Shown here in pieces: positions 53,107 through 61,556 of a stretch of 64,000 nt of DNA (position 1 is the first letter of the stretch; the number at the start of each line of letters is the position of its first letter). Source of the DNA: Methylobacterium sp. J-068. GTDB taxonomy: Bacteria; Pseudomonadota; Alphaproteobacteria; Rhizobiales; Beijerinckiaceae. The notes under the pieces were generated by a model that did not search any database, was not told the DNA's origin, and saw only the letters and a program-made list of their open reading frames with translations. The translations under genes were made by a program, and so were the position numbers. The stretch spans positions 124,001 to 188,000 of the forward strand of contig NZ_JAKSXY010000083.1 in the NCBI RefSeq assembly GCF_022829445.1, written 5' to 3'.

Positions 53107-54639
53107 TCATGCGTCCGCGAGACGCTTGCGTTGCACCTTGCCATTCGGCGTCCGGGGCAGGGCGTCGAGGAAGCGGACCGCGCGTGGACATTTGTAGGCG
53201 GCGAGGCGATCGTGGCACCAGGCGATCAGGGACGCTTCGTCCACGGACGCATCCTGGCGCCTGACGACGAAGGCCGCGATAACGGTGAGGTCGGGGCGCA
53301 CCGCGAGTTCGGTCACGCCGACCTCGGCCACGTCCGGGTGTCCGATGAGCACGCTCTCCACCTCGTTCGGCGACACCCGGTACCCGAGCGCGTTCATCAG
53401 ATCATCGTTCCGGCCATGAAAGGTGAGGTAGCCCTCGGCGTCGAGGCTCGCGAGATCCCCACCCGCGAACCAGTCGCCGCGCATCACCGCCGCCTCTTCC
53501 TCCGGGCGGTTCCAGTACCCCAGCATCAGGCCCGGCTCGGAGCGATGCACCGCGAGCAATCCGACCTCTCCGAGGGGAAGCGGTTCAGGCACGCCCTCGA
53601 CCGGAAGGATCGCAACCCGCCGGCCGGGCTGGGGCTTGCCGGGAGAGCCGGCCCGCACCGGAATGGTCGGGCCGCTCGACACGAAGGTCGAGATCTCGCT
53701 CATCCCGAGCGCCTCGTAGAGCGGCTTGCCGGTGGCCTGGCGCCAGGCGTCCAGCAATTCCGGGGCGAGCGCCTCGCCCGCCGTCACCCCGTGGCGCAGG
53801 GCCCCGAGATCATGGGCAGCGAGATCGGAATATTTCAGGATCTGGCGATAGAGGCTCGGGACGGCGGCGAACAACGTCGCGCGGTGCCGGGCGATCAGGG
53901 CCGGCCACACCGACGCATCGCGCGGGCCGTCGTAGAGCACGGCCGTCGCGCCGCAGGCCCAGGGATCGGTCAGGCCGACGCCGAGGGTATAGGTCCAGTT
54001 CATCGTCCCGGCATGCAGCATCACATCGCTCTCGGAGAGTCCGAGCCAGTGGGCGTGCATCGGGCGTCGTCCGCGAATGGCGCGATGGGCGTGCAGCACG
54101 CCCTTCGGACGGTTCGTGGTGCCGGACGTGTAGATCAACGTGGCCGGGTCGTCGGCTCCAGTATCGGCATAATCCGCCACCGGCGGACCCGCCTTCATCG
54201 CGGCGACATCGGAGGGTCCGAGCAGCCGGCACGACCCGAGGCTTGCCCGATCGACCGTATGACCCTCACCGACCACCACGGCCGAAACGCCCGCATTCTC
54301 CATGAGGAACGCGGCCTCGGACGGGGTGAGTTGCGGCGAGGACGGCAGAGCGATCAGGCCGGCGGCGAGAATGCCGAAATAAACGAGGGCATAATCCGCC
54401 TCGTTTCCCATGCGGATCATCACCCGGGCGCCCGGCGCGAGCCCGAGGCGCTCGAGGCCCGCAGCGATGCCCCGCGCCGCTCGATCGGCCTCACGGAACG
54501 TCAGGGTGCGTGTCGCCTCGCCCGGGCCCGCCATGACGAGCGCGATCTTGTCCGGTCGCAGCCTGGCGTTCTCGGCGAGGCAGTAACGGGCGCCGTTGAA
54601 GCGATCCGATGGGAGATCGAGGTCATGCGCTTGGGACAA
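53107..54639 (-). CDS. Acyl-CoA synthetase (AMP-forming)
   Basis: A 510-residue member of the adenylate-forming superfamily that activates a carboxylic acid with ATP and CoA. The start is probably the TTG at 54639 (GGAG 9 bases upstream). The P-loop motif is LIYTSGTTNRPKGVLH, followed by YEALGMSEIS, WFAGGDLASLDAEGYLTFHG, GRNDDLMNALGYRVSPNEVE and the catalytic lysine in PRTPNGKVQRKRL. The closest overall look is to benzoate/medium-chain acyl-CoA ligases. The substrate cannot be told from sequence alone, and no catabolic genes are adjacent. Confidence 0.9.
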   Translation of the reverse strand: MSQAHDLDLPSDRFNGARYCLAENARLRPDKIALVMAGPGEATRTLTFREADRAARGIAAGLERLGLAPGARVMIRMGNEADYALVYFGILAAGLIALPSSPQLTPSEAAFLMENAGVSAVVVGEGHTVDRASLGSCRLLGPSDVAAMKAGPPVADYADTGADDPATLIYTSGTTNRPKGVLHAHRAIRGRRPMHAHWLGLSESDVMLHAGTMNWTYTLGVGLTDPWACGATAVLYDGPRDASVWPALIARHRATLFAAVPSLYRQILKYSDLAAHDLGALRHGVTAGEALAPELLDAWRQATGKPLYEALGMSEISTFVSSGPTIPVRAGSPGKPQPGRRVAILPVEGVPEPLPLGEVGLLAVHRSEPGLMLGYWNRPEEEAAVMRGDWFAGGDLASLDAEGYLTFHGRNDDLMNALGYRVSPNEVESVLIGHPDVAEVGVTELAVRPDLTVIAAFVVRRQDASVDEASLIAWCHDRLAAYKCPRAVRFLDALPRTPNGKVQRKRLADA

Positions 54640-54721
54640 GGTGAGGGGCTCCGCGGTTGCTCCTCCCTACGGATGCGCGAACCCGACCGTCACACAAGAG
54701 TGCCGCCGACGAAGATCGGCC

Positions 54722-56095
54722 TCAGCCGACGATTTCCGCGGCGGTGGCGAGCATCTCTTTCATCGCCTCGGCCGAGGCCTGATAGGCTGGCGTTCCGACG
54801 TCCCAATTGCCGGCCTTGATCGCCTCGATCATCCGGGCAGCCTCCGCGAGCGCCCGCGTTTCCGCCGCGGCGAACCGGCCGAATGCCGGATGCGTGGCCG
54901 GCGCCGTTCCGGTGAGACGGGTGCTCAAACTGTCACCCGCCCGGCCGGAGAGTGTCGCGATGGCGTCGTCGGGCTGGGCCAGTCCGACGAGGACGCGGGC
55001 GAGCTTACGCTTCCAGGCGCCGACATCGGCGGGGAGCCGAACGAGCGCGTAGAGCGGCTTTTGATGTGCGCCGGCATCGAGCACGGCTTGGCCCTTCGCC
55101 TCGGCCCGAACGAGGCGGCCGGTGATCTTCTCGATCTCCTCGTGGGTCTTGGCGGCCTTGCCGGCGATGCTCTGCACACTCGTCGAGATTTCGCCCGTGG
55201 CGGCGCGCTGCTGGCCCAGCATCTGCGAGATGGCTTGGTTCAGGTCGCTCGCATGGGCGATGCGTTCATTGGTGTCTTCGATCCGCCGCTCCAAATGATC
55301 GACGATAGAACGGCCCGATGTGACGGCGGTCCGACTCTGAGAGACCGCATTGGAGATGGTGTCCATCTCGGTGGTCAAGGTGCTGAGCAGTCCGCGGATC
55401 TCGCCGGTCGATTTCGCGGTCTGCGCCGACAAGGCCTTGACCTCCGCGGCCACCACCGCGAAGCCGCGCCCGGCCTCGCCGGCACGGGCCGCTTCGATCG
55501 TTGCATTCAGCGCCAGGAGGTTCGTCTGGGCCGAAATCGCCGCGATGGCCGTGGCCATCGCCTCGATCTGCGCGATGGCGCGCTCCAGAACCACGACCCG
55601 CTCCGCGATCTGCCCGGTGCGGGTGTCGATCTCCTGCATGGATGCGCGCGCCTGCTGCGCGTCGCCGATGCAGGTCTGCATGGCGGCCAGCGCATCCTGG
55701 GCCACGGTGACGACCGTGTCGGAAGTCTGCGCGACTTCCGCGACCGAGGCGGCCATCTCTTCCGTGGCGCCCGCGATGGTCTGGGTCGCGCGCGCGACTT
55801 CCGCGACGTCGTAGGTCATCCAACCGGTGTTGGTCGCCGCCTCGGATGCTTCGCGAGCCAGAGCCGCCGCATTGCCGAGACTGCGCAGGAGCCCGACTTC
55901 GTGCCCGGCATGCAGCCCTTCCAGCGCCGCGCGAAGCGCACCGTCCGGCAGATCACCCGTCTTCAGATCCTGATTCGTCATCAGGGCCTCGACCGCTCGC
56001 AACAACCGCGCCTCGTCCACCGAGGGGCTTTGATCCGGCGCGACCGCGATCGACGGCTGCTTCTTGTCGGATCGGGCGAACGGAAGTCCGAGCAT
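54722..56095 (-). CDS. Soluble methyl-accepting chemotaxis protein
   Basis: 457 residues with no membrane segment, so a cytoplasmic chemoreceptor. The signalling hairpin tip is intact: [20 protein letters not shown] then [15 protein letters not shown], flanked by methylation helices with [16 protein letters not shown]. The N-terminal 90 residues are short and helical. The C-terminal 120 residues ([20 protein letters not shown] ... [19 protein letters not shown]) recall the chemoreceptor zinc-binding (CZB) domain. The first His, Trp and the HPxF segment can be placed, but the other expected ligands are changed, so metal binding is doubtful. The signal is unknown; no che genes are nearby. Confidence 0.9.
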   Translation of the reverse strand: MLGLPFARSDKKQPSIAVAPDQSPSVDEARLLRAVEALMTNQDLKTGDLPDGALRAALEGLHAGHEVGLLRSLGNAAALAREASEAATNTGWMTYDVAEVARATQTIAGATEEMAASVAEVAQTSDTVVTVAQDALAAMQTCIGDAQQARASMQEIDTRTGQIAERVVVLERAIAQIEAMATAIAAISAQTNLLALNATIEAARAGEAGRGFAVVAAEVKALSAQTAKSTGEIRGLLSTLTTEMDTISNAVSQSRTAVTSGRSIVDHLERRIEDTNERIAHASDLNQAISQMLGQQRAATGEISTSVQSIAGKAAKTHEEIEKITGRLVRAEAKGQAVLDAGAHQKPLYALVRLPADVGAWKRKLARVLVGLAQPDDAIATLSGRAGDSLSTRLTGTAPATHPAFGRFAAAETRALAEAARMIEAIKAGNWDVGTPAYQASAEAMKEMLATAAEIVG

Positions 56096-56605
56096 GGATT
56101 ATGGTCCCAACCTATGTTCGGTCGGACCTTACATGCCCAAGATTAATGCACCCTTATCGCCCCAGAAATGCTGAAAACGTAGGCCTTCCACGGATTCCCG
56201 GCGAGGAAAGGCGGGATGCGGCCAACCGCGGCCGATGTCTCCATCGACATCCCCCGCCTGCAGGAACACGCAAAGACCCACCGACTTCTGGATGCTTCAG
56301 CCCCACGCGGGCAAAGTTACATTTGGATACAAAAATACGGCGATTTCTTATTATAAACTTTGATTCAAATGCACGGCAATATCATATCCTGAGCATTGGA
56401 TGCGGCGAAAACCAAAGATCAATGCCATACTGCATTTTTTGAAAATCTGTATTCGTTGCCAACTCTGCAAAATAAAAACAAAGGCACACATGGATGCCGG
56501 ATGTCTTCATCGACGCCGACTCCGATGCCGAAGGGTGGCCGCGACCGTCCGTCCGGCACCGGTACGACGGGAAACCTTCGAGCCTGCCCGTGGATACGAT
56601 AGCGG
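56096..56605. other. A/T-richer noncoding stretch between the chemoreceptor and HWE kinase genes
   Basis: About 510 bases with no supported gene. The part from about 56320 to 56490 is clearly A/T-rich (ATTTCTTATTATAAACTTTG, GCAAAATAAAAACAAAGG). It should contain the promoter of the minus-strand chemoreceptor gene and possibly a terminator for the kinase gene. No known RNA was recognised. Confidence 0.45.
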
Positions 56606-58831
56606 TCAGGCCGAGTGCGACAGAGGCATTTCCCGAGGCCCGATCATGTCGGCCTTGCGCTCGAGCAGGGTCGGCGGAGGCACGGGCGCCTCGATCGTGC
56701 AGACGACGCCCGCGACCGCGAACAGGAGTTGCACCTCGCCGTCGAGTTCGCGCGCGAGACTGCGCTCGATCAGGCGAGAGCCGAACCCGGTTCGGGTCGG
56801 CGGAGTGACCGGCGGCCCCCCATCCTCGCTCCACCGCAGCATCAGGCGCGTCTCCGGCTTGCGATCCACCGTCCAGGTGATGGTGACCGTACCGCCCTCC
56901 CGGGACAACGCTCCGTACTTGACCGCGTTGGTGCCGAGTTCGTGAAGCGCCATGGCGATGGACAGGGCGAGGCGCGGCGACAGGCGCAACGCGGGGCCCG
57001 AGACGCGGAAGCGGGAGTGCTGGCCGTCCACCGTGTCGAGGGGGGCGATGGCGTCGGCCACGACATTGCCGAGTTCGGCGCCGTCCCAGCTCTCGCGGGT
57101 GAGCACGTTGTGGACCCGCGCCAAAGCCAGCAGGCGCGCCTCGAAGGCGCCCCGGGCCGCCGAGGCTTCGGGCCCGTCGAGACGGCGCAACGACTGTCCG
57201 GCGATGGATTGGACCGTCGCCAGCGTGTTCTTCACCCGGTGATTCAATTCATGAATGAGCAGCTGCTGATGCTCGGCCGCCCGCTTGGCATCGGTGATGT
57301 CGACGTTGCATCCGGTATAGCCGAGGAAGTTTCCGGTATCGTCGGTTCGCGGCACACCCTCGCAGCGCAGCCAGCGCACGATCCCGTCGCGGTCGATCAC
57401 GCGGACATCGGCCTGGAAGGGCATGCGGGATTCGAAGGCCGTCTGGAACAGCGTTGCGAAGGTTTCGACATCGTCCGGAAAGATGATCCGGCGCCAATCC
57501 TCGTCCGTCAGCACCGCCGCGGTGTCGACGCCGAACATGTGGTCGAAATGCATGTTGGCGAAGCTGATCCGGGATGTCTCGTCCGTCATCCAGATCAGCG
57601 CGGGCGCGGAATCCGCCATGTGCCGGAACCGGGCTTCGCTCTCCCGAAGGGCGCTCAGGCCGCGCTCGGTCTCGGCGAGGGCGCGGTCGCGCTCGTCGCT
57701 GCGCGTTCGCAGCCGCAGCGACGCATCGGCGAGAACATCGCCCAGCCGGCGGATCTCGTGGATCGGCGAGGTGATGCGCGGGATGACCTCGCCGCGCGCC
57801 AGGGCCGGCCCTGTCGCCGCCAACCGCCGCAGGGGTCGGGAGACGCGTGACCAGAGGTGCACGGCGAGGATGGACGACGTCGCCAGGACGAGGAAGCCGA
57901 ACCCGCAGAAGGCCCAGATCCAGTTGCGCAGGCGCGCGTCGACCAGGGCCTGCGGGATGATCGCGGTGGCCGTCCAGCCCGTCAGACGGGAGCGAGCCTC
58001 GACCGCCGTGATCGGCTTCATGTGACGGTCCTTGCCCTCCCACACGCCGGGCGTCGCGGTCTGGCGCTGGCGCAGGGTCGCGAGGCGATGCGTGCCGACG
58101 ACGGATTCCAGCAGCGGGACCCTGGCGAGCACGACGCCCTCGCGGTCGGACAGCCCCGTGGTCCAGCCCTGGACGGCTTCGCGGGAGACGAGTTCCTCAA
58201 GGCGGCGGATCGGCACGGTGAAGCTGAGAATGTGGCTCACGCCGCCCTCGTTCACCACCGGTACCGCCACGGCGTAGGTCGCGTTCTCGGGCTGCATGCC
58301 CTTGATGAAGCCCGAGACCGTCGCGCGCTGCGTTCCGGTCGCGAGATCGCGGTCCTGCGGCAAGGTGCTCTGCGGCAGGGGGGCGCCGCGCGGCACGGCG
58401 GTGTTGACGACCTGCTGACCGTCGAGCCTGCGCAGCAGGATATCGAGGCCGACGGCATCGCGCACGAGGCGGGCCTGGGCATCGAAATTGTCGAACTCGT
58501 TGTCCTTCAGGCGCGGCGAGGTCGCCAGGGTCTGGAGCACCGAGACGAGGCCGGCCGTATCGCGATCGACCGAGAGCGCGATCCCGCGCACGGTCTCGCG
58601 CGCATCCTGCTCGAACCGGGCGCGCTCCGTGGCGGCGTAGCGCACCAGAAGGATGGCCGTGAAGATCAGACCCGGCCCGATCAGCGCGACCACGAGGGCG
58701 ACGAGGTAGACCTGCGTCGAGAGTCCGCGCTGACGGATGCGGGCGAGGGCGCGCACCAGCGGCGCGTGCCGCCACCACCAGCGCCAGCCATCCGTCTCGC
58801 TCGCGGGGTCGTTCCGGCGGCTGTCGCTCAT
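56606..58831 (-). CDS. Membrane-bound PAS sensor kinase, HWE/HisKA_2 type
   Basis: 741 residues from the ATG at 58831. A first membrane helix (about 43-62, VYLVALVVALIGPGLIFTAI) and a second (about 310-330) flank a periplasmic sensor of roughly 240 residues with a dCache-like pattern (LSVDRDTAGLVSVLQTLATS, GFIKGMQPENATYAVAVPVV). A HAMP-like segment, one PAS domain (about 395-515, MADSAPALIWMTDETSRISF and PRTDDTGNFLGYTGCNVDIT) and the kinase core follow. The phosphoacceptor is ELNHRVKNTLATVQSIAGQS (His about 529), with the N-box HELGTNAVKYGAL. The periplasmic part should bind a small ligand. Its ATG overlaps the stop of the SelW-like gene upstream (ATGA), so both are co-translated. Confidence 0.93.
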   Translation of the reverse strand: MSDSRRNDPASETDGWRWWWRHAPLVRALARIRQRGLSTQVYLVALVVALIGPGLIFTAILLVRYAATERARFEQDARETVRGIALSVDRDTAGLVSVLQTLATSPRLKDNEFDNFDAQARLVRDAVGLDILLRRLDGQQVVNTAVPRGAPLPQSTLPQDRDLATGTQRATVSGFIKGMQPENATYAVAVPVVNEGGVSHILSFTVPIRRLEELVSREAVQGWTTGLSDREGVVLARVPLLESVVGTHRLATLRQRQTATPGVWEGKDRHMKPITAVEARSRLTGWTATAIIPQALVDARLRNWIWAFCGFGFLVLATSSILAVHLWSRVSRPLRRLAATGPALARGEVIPRITSPIHEIRRLGDVLADASLRLRTRSDERDRALAETERGLSALRESEARFRHMADSAPALIWMTDETSRISFANMHFDHMFGVDTAAVLTDEDWRRIIFPDDVETFATLFQTAFESRMPFQADVRVIDRDGIVRWLRCEGVPRTDDTGNFLGYTGCNVDITDAKRAAEHQQLLIHELNHRVKNTLATVQSIAGQSLRRLDGPEASAARGAFEARLLALARVHNVLTRESWDGAELGNVVADAIAPLDTVDGQHSRFRVSGPALRLSPRLALSIAMALHELGTNAVKYGALSREGGTVTITWTVDRKPETRLMLRWSEDGGPPVTPPTRTGFGSRLIERSLARELDGEVQLLFAVAGVVCTIEAPVPPPTLLERKADMIGPREMPLSHSA

Positions 58832-59154
58832 GACCGATCGATATGGCCGAGGTCGCGCTCCGGCGCGAGGCGGTCGCGCACGCGTTGCTTCAGGATCTTC
58901 ACGTCGGGAAATCCGCCATCCACGGTGCGATCCCAGATCGTGTCCGGCCCGCACAGGATGACGAACACGCCGCCGTGACCAGGGATCAGGGCGACTTCTC
59001 CGAGGTCGTCCCGGAACGTCGAGAGGAGTTCCTGCGCCATCCATGCCGCCCGGAGCAGCCACTGACACTGCGTGCAGTAGGTGATGGAAACCCGCGGCTT
59101 CCCGGGTGACAGGCGGGCATCGTCGTCCATAGGCCGGTAAAGCGACCGATCCAT
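58828..59154 (-). CDS. SelT/SelW/SelH-like thioredoxin-fold protein
   Basis: A 108-residue protein (perhaps 100 from the ATG at 59130) of the Rdx family. The redox motif is CTQC (VSITYCTQCQWLLRAAWMAQ), i.e. both positions are cysteine and no selenocysteine is needed. PGHGGVFVILCGPDTIWDRT and FPDVKILKQRVRD complete the fold. Its function in bacteria is not established; a role in thiol redox is assumed. The stop overlaps the start of the HWE kinase gene, suggesting a joint sensing unit. Confidence 0.88.
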   Translation of the reverse strand: MDRSLYRPMDDDARLSPGKPRVSITYCTQCQWLLRAAWMAQELLSTFRDDLGEVALIPGHGGVFVILCGPDTIWDRTVDGGFPDVKILKQRVRDRLAPERDLGHIDRS

Positions 59155-59325
59155 CGGGGGTTGTCAACCATGCGGTGCGAGGGTTCACGACGGGCGGCGT
59201 TCGATGAAGAGGCCAAGCTTTTCCCGACGGCACCTTATCCCGGGGTCGCGAATTGCCTATCTGTCGCAGCGCGGCGCCACCGCGCCGACGCCGCGCGCCG
59301 ATCGGTCGTTCCCGGGAGTCTCCTC

Positions 59326-59964
59326 ATGCGTTCAAGTGCCGCCATCGCCGGACCCGTGTCCGGACGGGCTTGGTTCGCCAGGGCGAGGAGCGTTGCCGCC
59401 GTGCTGGCTCTCGCCGTGGGCCTCGGCGGTTGCGGCGCGATCAACCGGGTTCCGACCCTGGAAGAGCGCGCGAAATCGTCCTGGAGCGAGGTTCAGAACC
59501 AGTATCAGCGCCGCGCCGACCTGATTCCGAATCTCGTCGAGACGGTGAAGGGCTACGCCCAGCAGGAGAAGGATGTCCTCATCGGGGTGACCGAGGCGCG
59601 GGCGAAGGCCAGCAGCGTCAAGGTCGACGCCTCCACGGTCAGCGATCCCCAGAAGTTCAAGGCGTTTCAGGACGCCCAGAATCAGCTCTCCGGCGCCCTC
59701 GGCCGGCTGCTGGTCACCGTGGAGCGCTACCCGGATATCAAGTCCAACCAGAACTTCCTCGCCCTGCAATCGCAGTTGGAGGGAACGGAGAACCGGATCG
59801 CCGTCGCACGCCGCGATTACATCGGCGCGGTGCAGGAATATAACACCGAGGTTCGCACCATCCCGGGCCGTTGGATCGCGGCCTGGTTCTATCCCGAGGC
59901 CAAGCCGATGGAGACCTTCACGGCGACCCCGAATTCCGAGCGGCCGCCGAACGTCAAGTTCTAG
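59326..59964 (+). CDS. lemA: LemA family lipoprotein
   Basis: 212 residues from the ATG at 59326. A signal peptide ends in a lipobox (VGLGGCGAI, Cys about 36). The LemA coiled coil follows: SSWSEVQNQYQRRADLIPNL, VETVKGYAQQEKDVLIGVTE, ALGRLLVTVERYPDIKSNQN, and IPGRWIAAWFYPEAKP at the end. LemA proteins are membrane-anchored and of unsettled function; next to TPM-domain genes they are a standard pair. It begins the lemA-TPM-TPM set. Confidence 0.93.
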   Translation: MRSSAAIAGPVSGRAWFARARSVAAVLALAVGLGGCGAINRVPTLEERAKSSWSEVQNQYQRRADLIPNLVETVKGYAQQEKDVLIGVTEARAKASSVKVDASTVSDPQKFKAFQDAQNQLSGALGRLLVTVERYPDIKSNQNFLALQSQLEGTENRIAVARRDYIGAVQEYNTEVRTIPGRWIAAWFYPEAKPMETFTATPNSERPPNVKF

Positions 59965-59970
59965 GGCTCC

Positions 59971-60780
59971 GTGCGGATCTCCGAAGTGTCGCTCCCGTCG
60001 ATCCGCGCCAGGCGTGCGGCCTCGCTCGGCATCCTGACCGCGTTTCTCCTCGTAGCCGCATCCTGGTGCCTTCGGGCCGAGGCTGCCGAGCGGAGCTTTC
60101 CGCCACTCACCGGGCGCGTCGTCGACGCGGCCGGCATCCTCAAGCCCGACGACCGAGCAACCCTCGAGGCGAAACTAAAGGCCTACGAGGAGAAGACCTC
60201 CGATCAGGTCGTCGTGGCGACCGTGCCGAGCCTGCAGGACCGGACGGTCGAGGATTACGCCAACCGCCTATTCCGGGCGTGGAAGATCGGGCAGGCCAAG
60301 ACCAACAACGGGGCTCTGTTGCTCGTCGCTCCGCACGAGCGGAAGGTTCGGATCGAGGTCGGCTACGGACTGGAAGGCGCCCTGACCGACGCCTTGTCGA
60401 AGACCATCATCACGACGGCGATCGCTCCGCGCTTCAAGACCGGCGACTACGCGGGCGGGATCAACGCCGGCATCGACGCGATGCTGTCGATCCTGGCCGG
60501 CGATGCCGAGGAATGGCAGCGCAAGGGGAAGATCCGCGCCGACGAGGCCGATCCCGGGCAAGTCATCGTCTTCGTCATCCTGTTCCTCGTCATTCTGATC
60601 GTCGTCTACCGGATGAATCGGAACCGGCGCGGCGGCGGTTTCGTGATCCTGCCGGGTCCCTCGTCCGGCGGCTGGAGCGGCGGCGTGTCCGGCGGGTTCG
60701 ACGGCGGCGGGGGCTCGGGTGGGGGATTCTCGGGTGGCGGCGGATCTTCGGGCGGAGGAGGGGCGTCGGGTGACTGGTAA
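59971..60780 (+). CDS. TPM-domain membrane protein (YgcG family)
   Basis: A 269-residue protein with a GTG start 6 bases after lemA. It has a signal peptide (LGILTAFLLVAASWCLRAEAA), a TPM/YgcG domain (about 45-175: GRVVDAAGILKPDDRATLEA and SDQVVVATVPSLQDRTVEDY, then KIGQAKTNNGALLLVAPHER), one membrane helix (VIVFVILFLVILIVVYRM) and a Gly/Ser-rich tail. The TPM domain is a phosphatase-like fold; some members have roles in photosystem II repair or stress, most are unknown. The last 11 bases overlap the next gene. Confidence 0.9.
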   Translation: MRISEVSLPSIRARRAASLGILTAFLLVAASWCLRAEAAERSFPPLTGRVVDAAGILKPDDRATLEAKLKAYEEKTSDQVVVATVPSLQDRTVEDYANRLFRAWKIGQAKTNNGALLLVAPHERKVRIEVGYGLEGALTDALSKTIITTAIAPRFKTGDYAGGINAGIDAMLSILAGDAEEWQRKGKIRADEADPGQVIVFVILFLVILIVVYRMNRNRRGGGFVILPGPSSGGWSGGVSGGFDGGGGSGGGFSGGGGSSGGGGASGDW

Positions 60781-61402
60781 CGGGACCGACCTTCTGAGCC
60801 GCGGATCGTGCGACCGCATCGCCGAAGCCATCCGGTCCGCCGAGGCCGAGACCTCCGGCGAGATCGTGGTGCTCGTGGCGGCGCGGGCCGGCTTCTACCG
60901 ATCGGCCCCCTTGCTGGCCGCACTCGCCTGCGGGCTGATCGTGCCCTGGCCGCTCATCCTGCTGACGCCCTGGAGCGCAGCCTCGATCGCGCTCGCGCAG
61001 GTGGCCCTGGTCCTGCTGGTCCTGCTCGCCGGTGCGCCTCACCGCGCGCGCCTCGCCCTGGTCCCGCGCAGCGTCCGGCGTGCCCGTGCGCACGAGGCCG
61101 CCTTACGGGAATTCAGCGCACGCGGTCTGGCGCGGACCGAGGGGCGCACCGGCGTGCTCATCTATCTGTCCGTCGCGGAGGGGCATGCTGAGATCGTCGC
61201 CGATCGCGGCGTGGCGTCCCGGGTTCCCGCGCAGACCTGGAGCCGAACCATCGAGGGACTGCTCGGGGGCCTGCGGCGAGGCGAGATGGAGGCCGGCTTG
61301 GTTTCGGCGGTCCGGGAGGTCGGTGCCATTCTGGCGCGTGAACTGCCTCCCGAGGCGGTGCCGGCCGATGCCCTGCCGAACCGGGTGATCCTCGTCGGGT
61401 GA
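60770..61402 (+). CDS. Second TPM-domain protein, degenerate
   Basis: 210 residues from a GTG at 60770 that overlaps the previous gene by 11 bases; the GGAGGAGG of the preceding Gly-rich tail codons serves as its ribosome site. The protein has an N-terminal ISAEIRS-type segment (IAEAIRSAEAETSGEIVVLV), two membrane helices (about 47-90) and a C-terminal half with GRTGVLIYLSVAEGHAEIVA then DRGV. This is the TPM-related pattern of proteins that follow lemA and ygcG in alphaproteobacteria, with the fold split around the membrane helices. Confidence 0.85.
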   Translation: MTGNGTDLLSRGSCDRIAEAIRSAEAETSGEIVVLVAARAGFYRSAPLLAALACGLIVPWPLILLTPWSAASIALAQVALVLLVLLAGAPHRARLALVPRSVRRARAHEAALREFSARGLARTEGRTGVLIYLSVAEGHAEIVADRGVASRVPAQTWSRTIEGLLGGLRRGEMEAGLVSAVREVGAILARELPPEAVPADALPNRVILVG

Positions 61403-61556
61403 CGGGATCGCCGCGCGATCAGCGGTAACAAAGTAGAAATTTGTTATTCAAAGGCCGTGGCCTCGCCCCGGCCGGCCCCTGGCTCTTCCGAAAAATTCTT
61501 GCCAAAAGGACGCTTGACGATCTGCCATCAAGGACAGGTCGCTGGAGCGAGACGTC

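Noticed and set aside
58828..59154. A selenoprotein reading of the SelW-like gene
   Set aside because: The redox motif is encoded with ordinary cysteine codons and no in-frame TGA is present.
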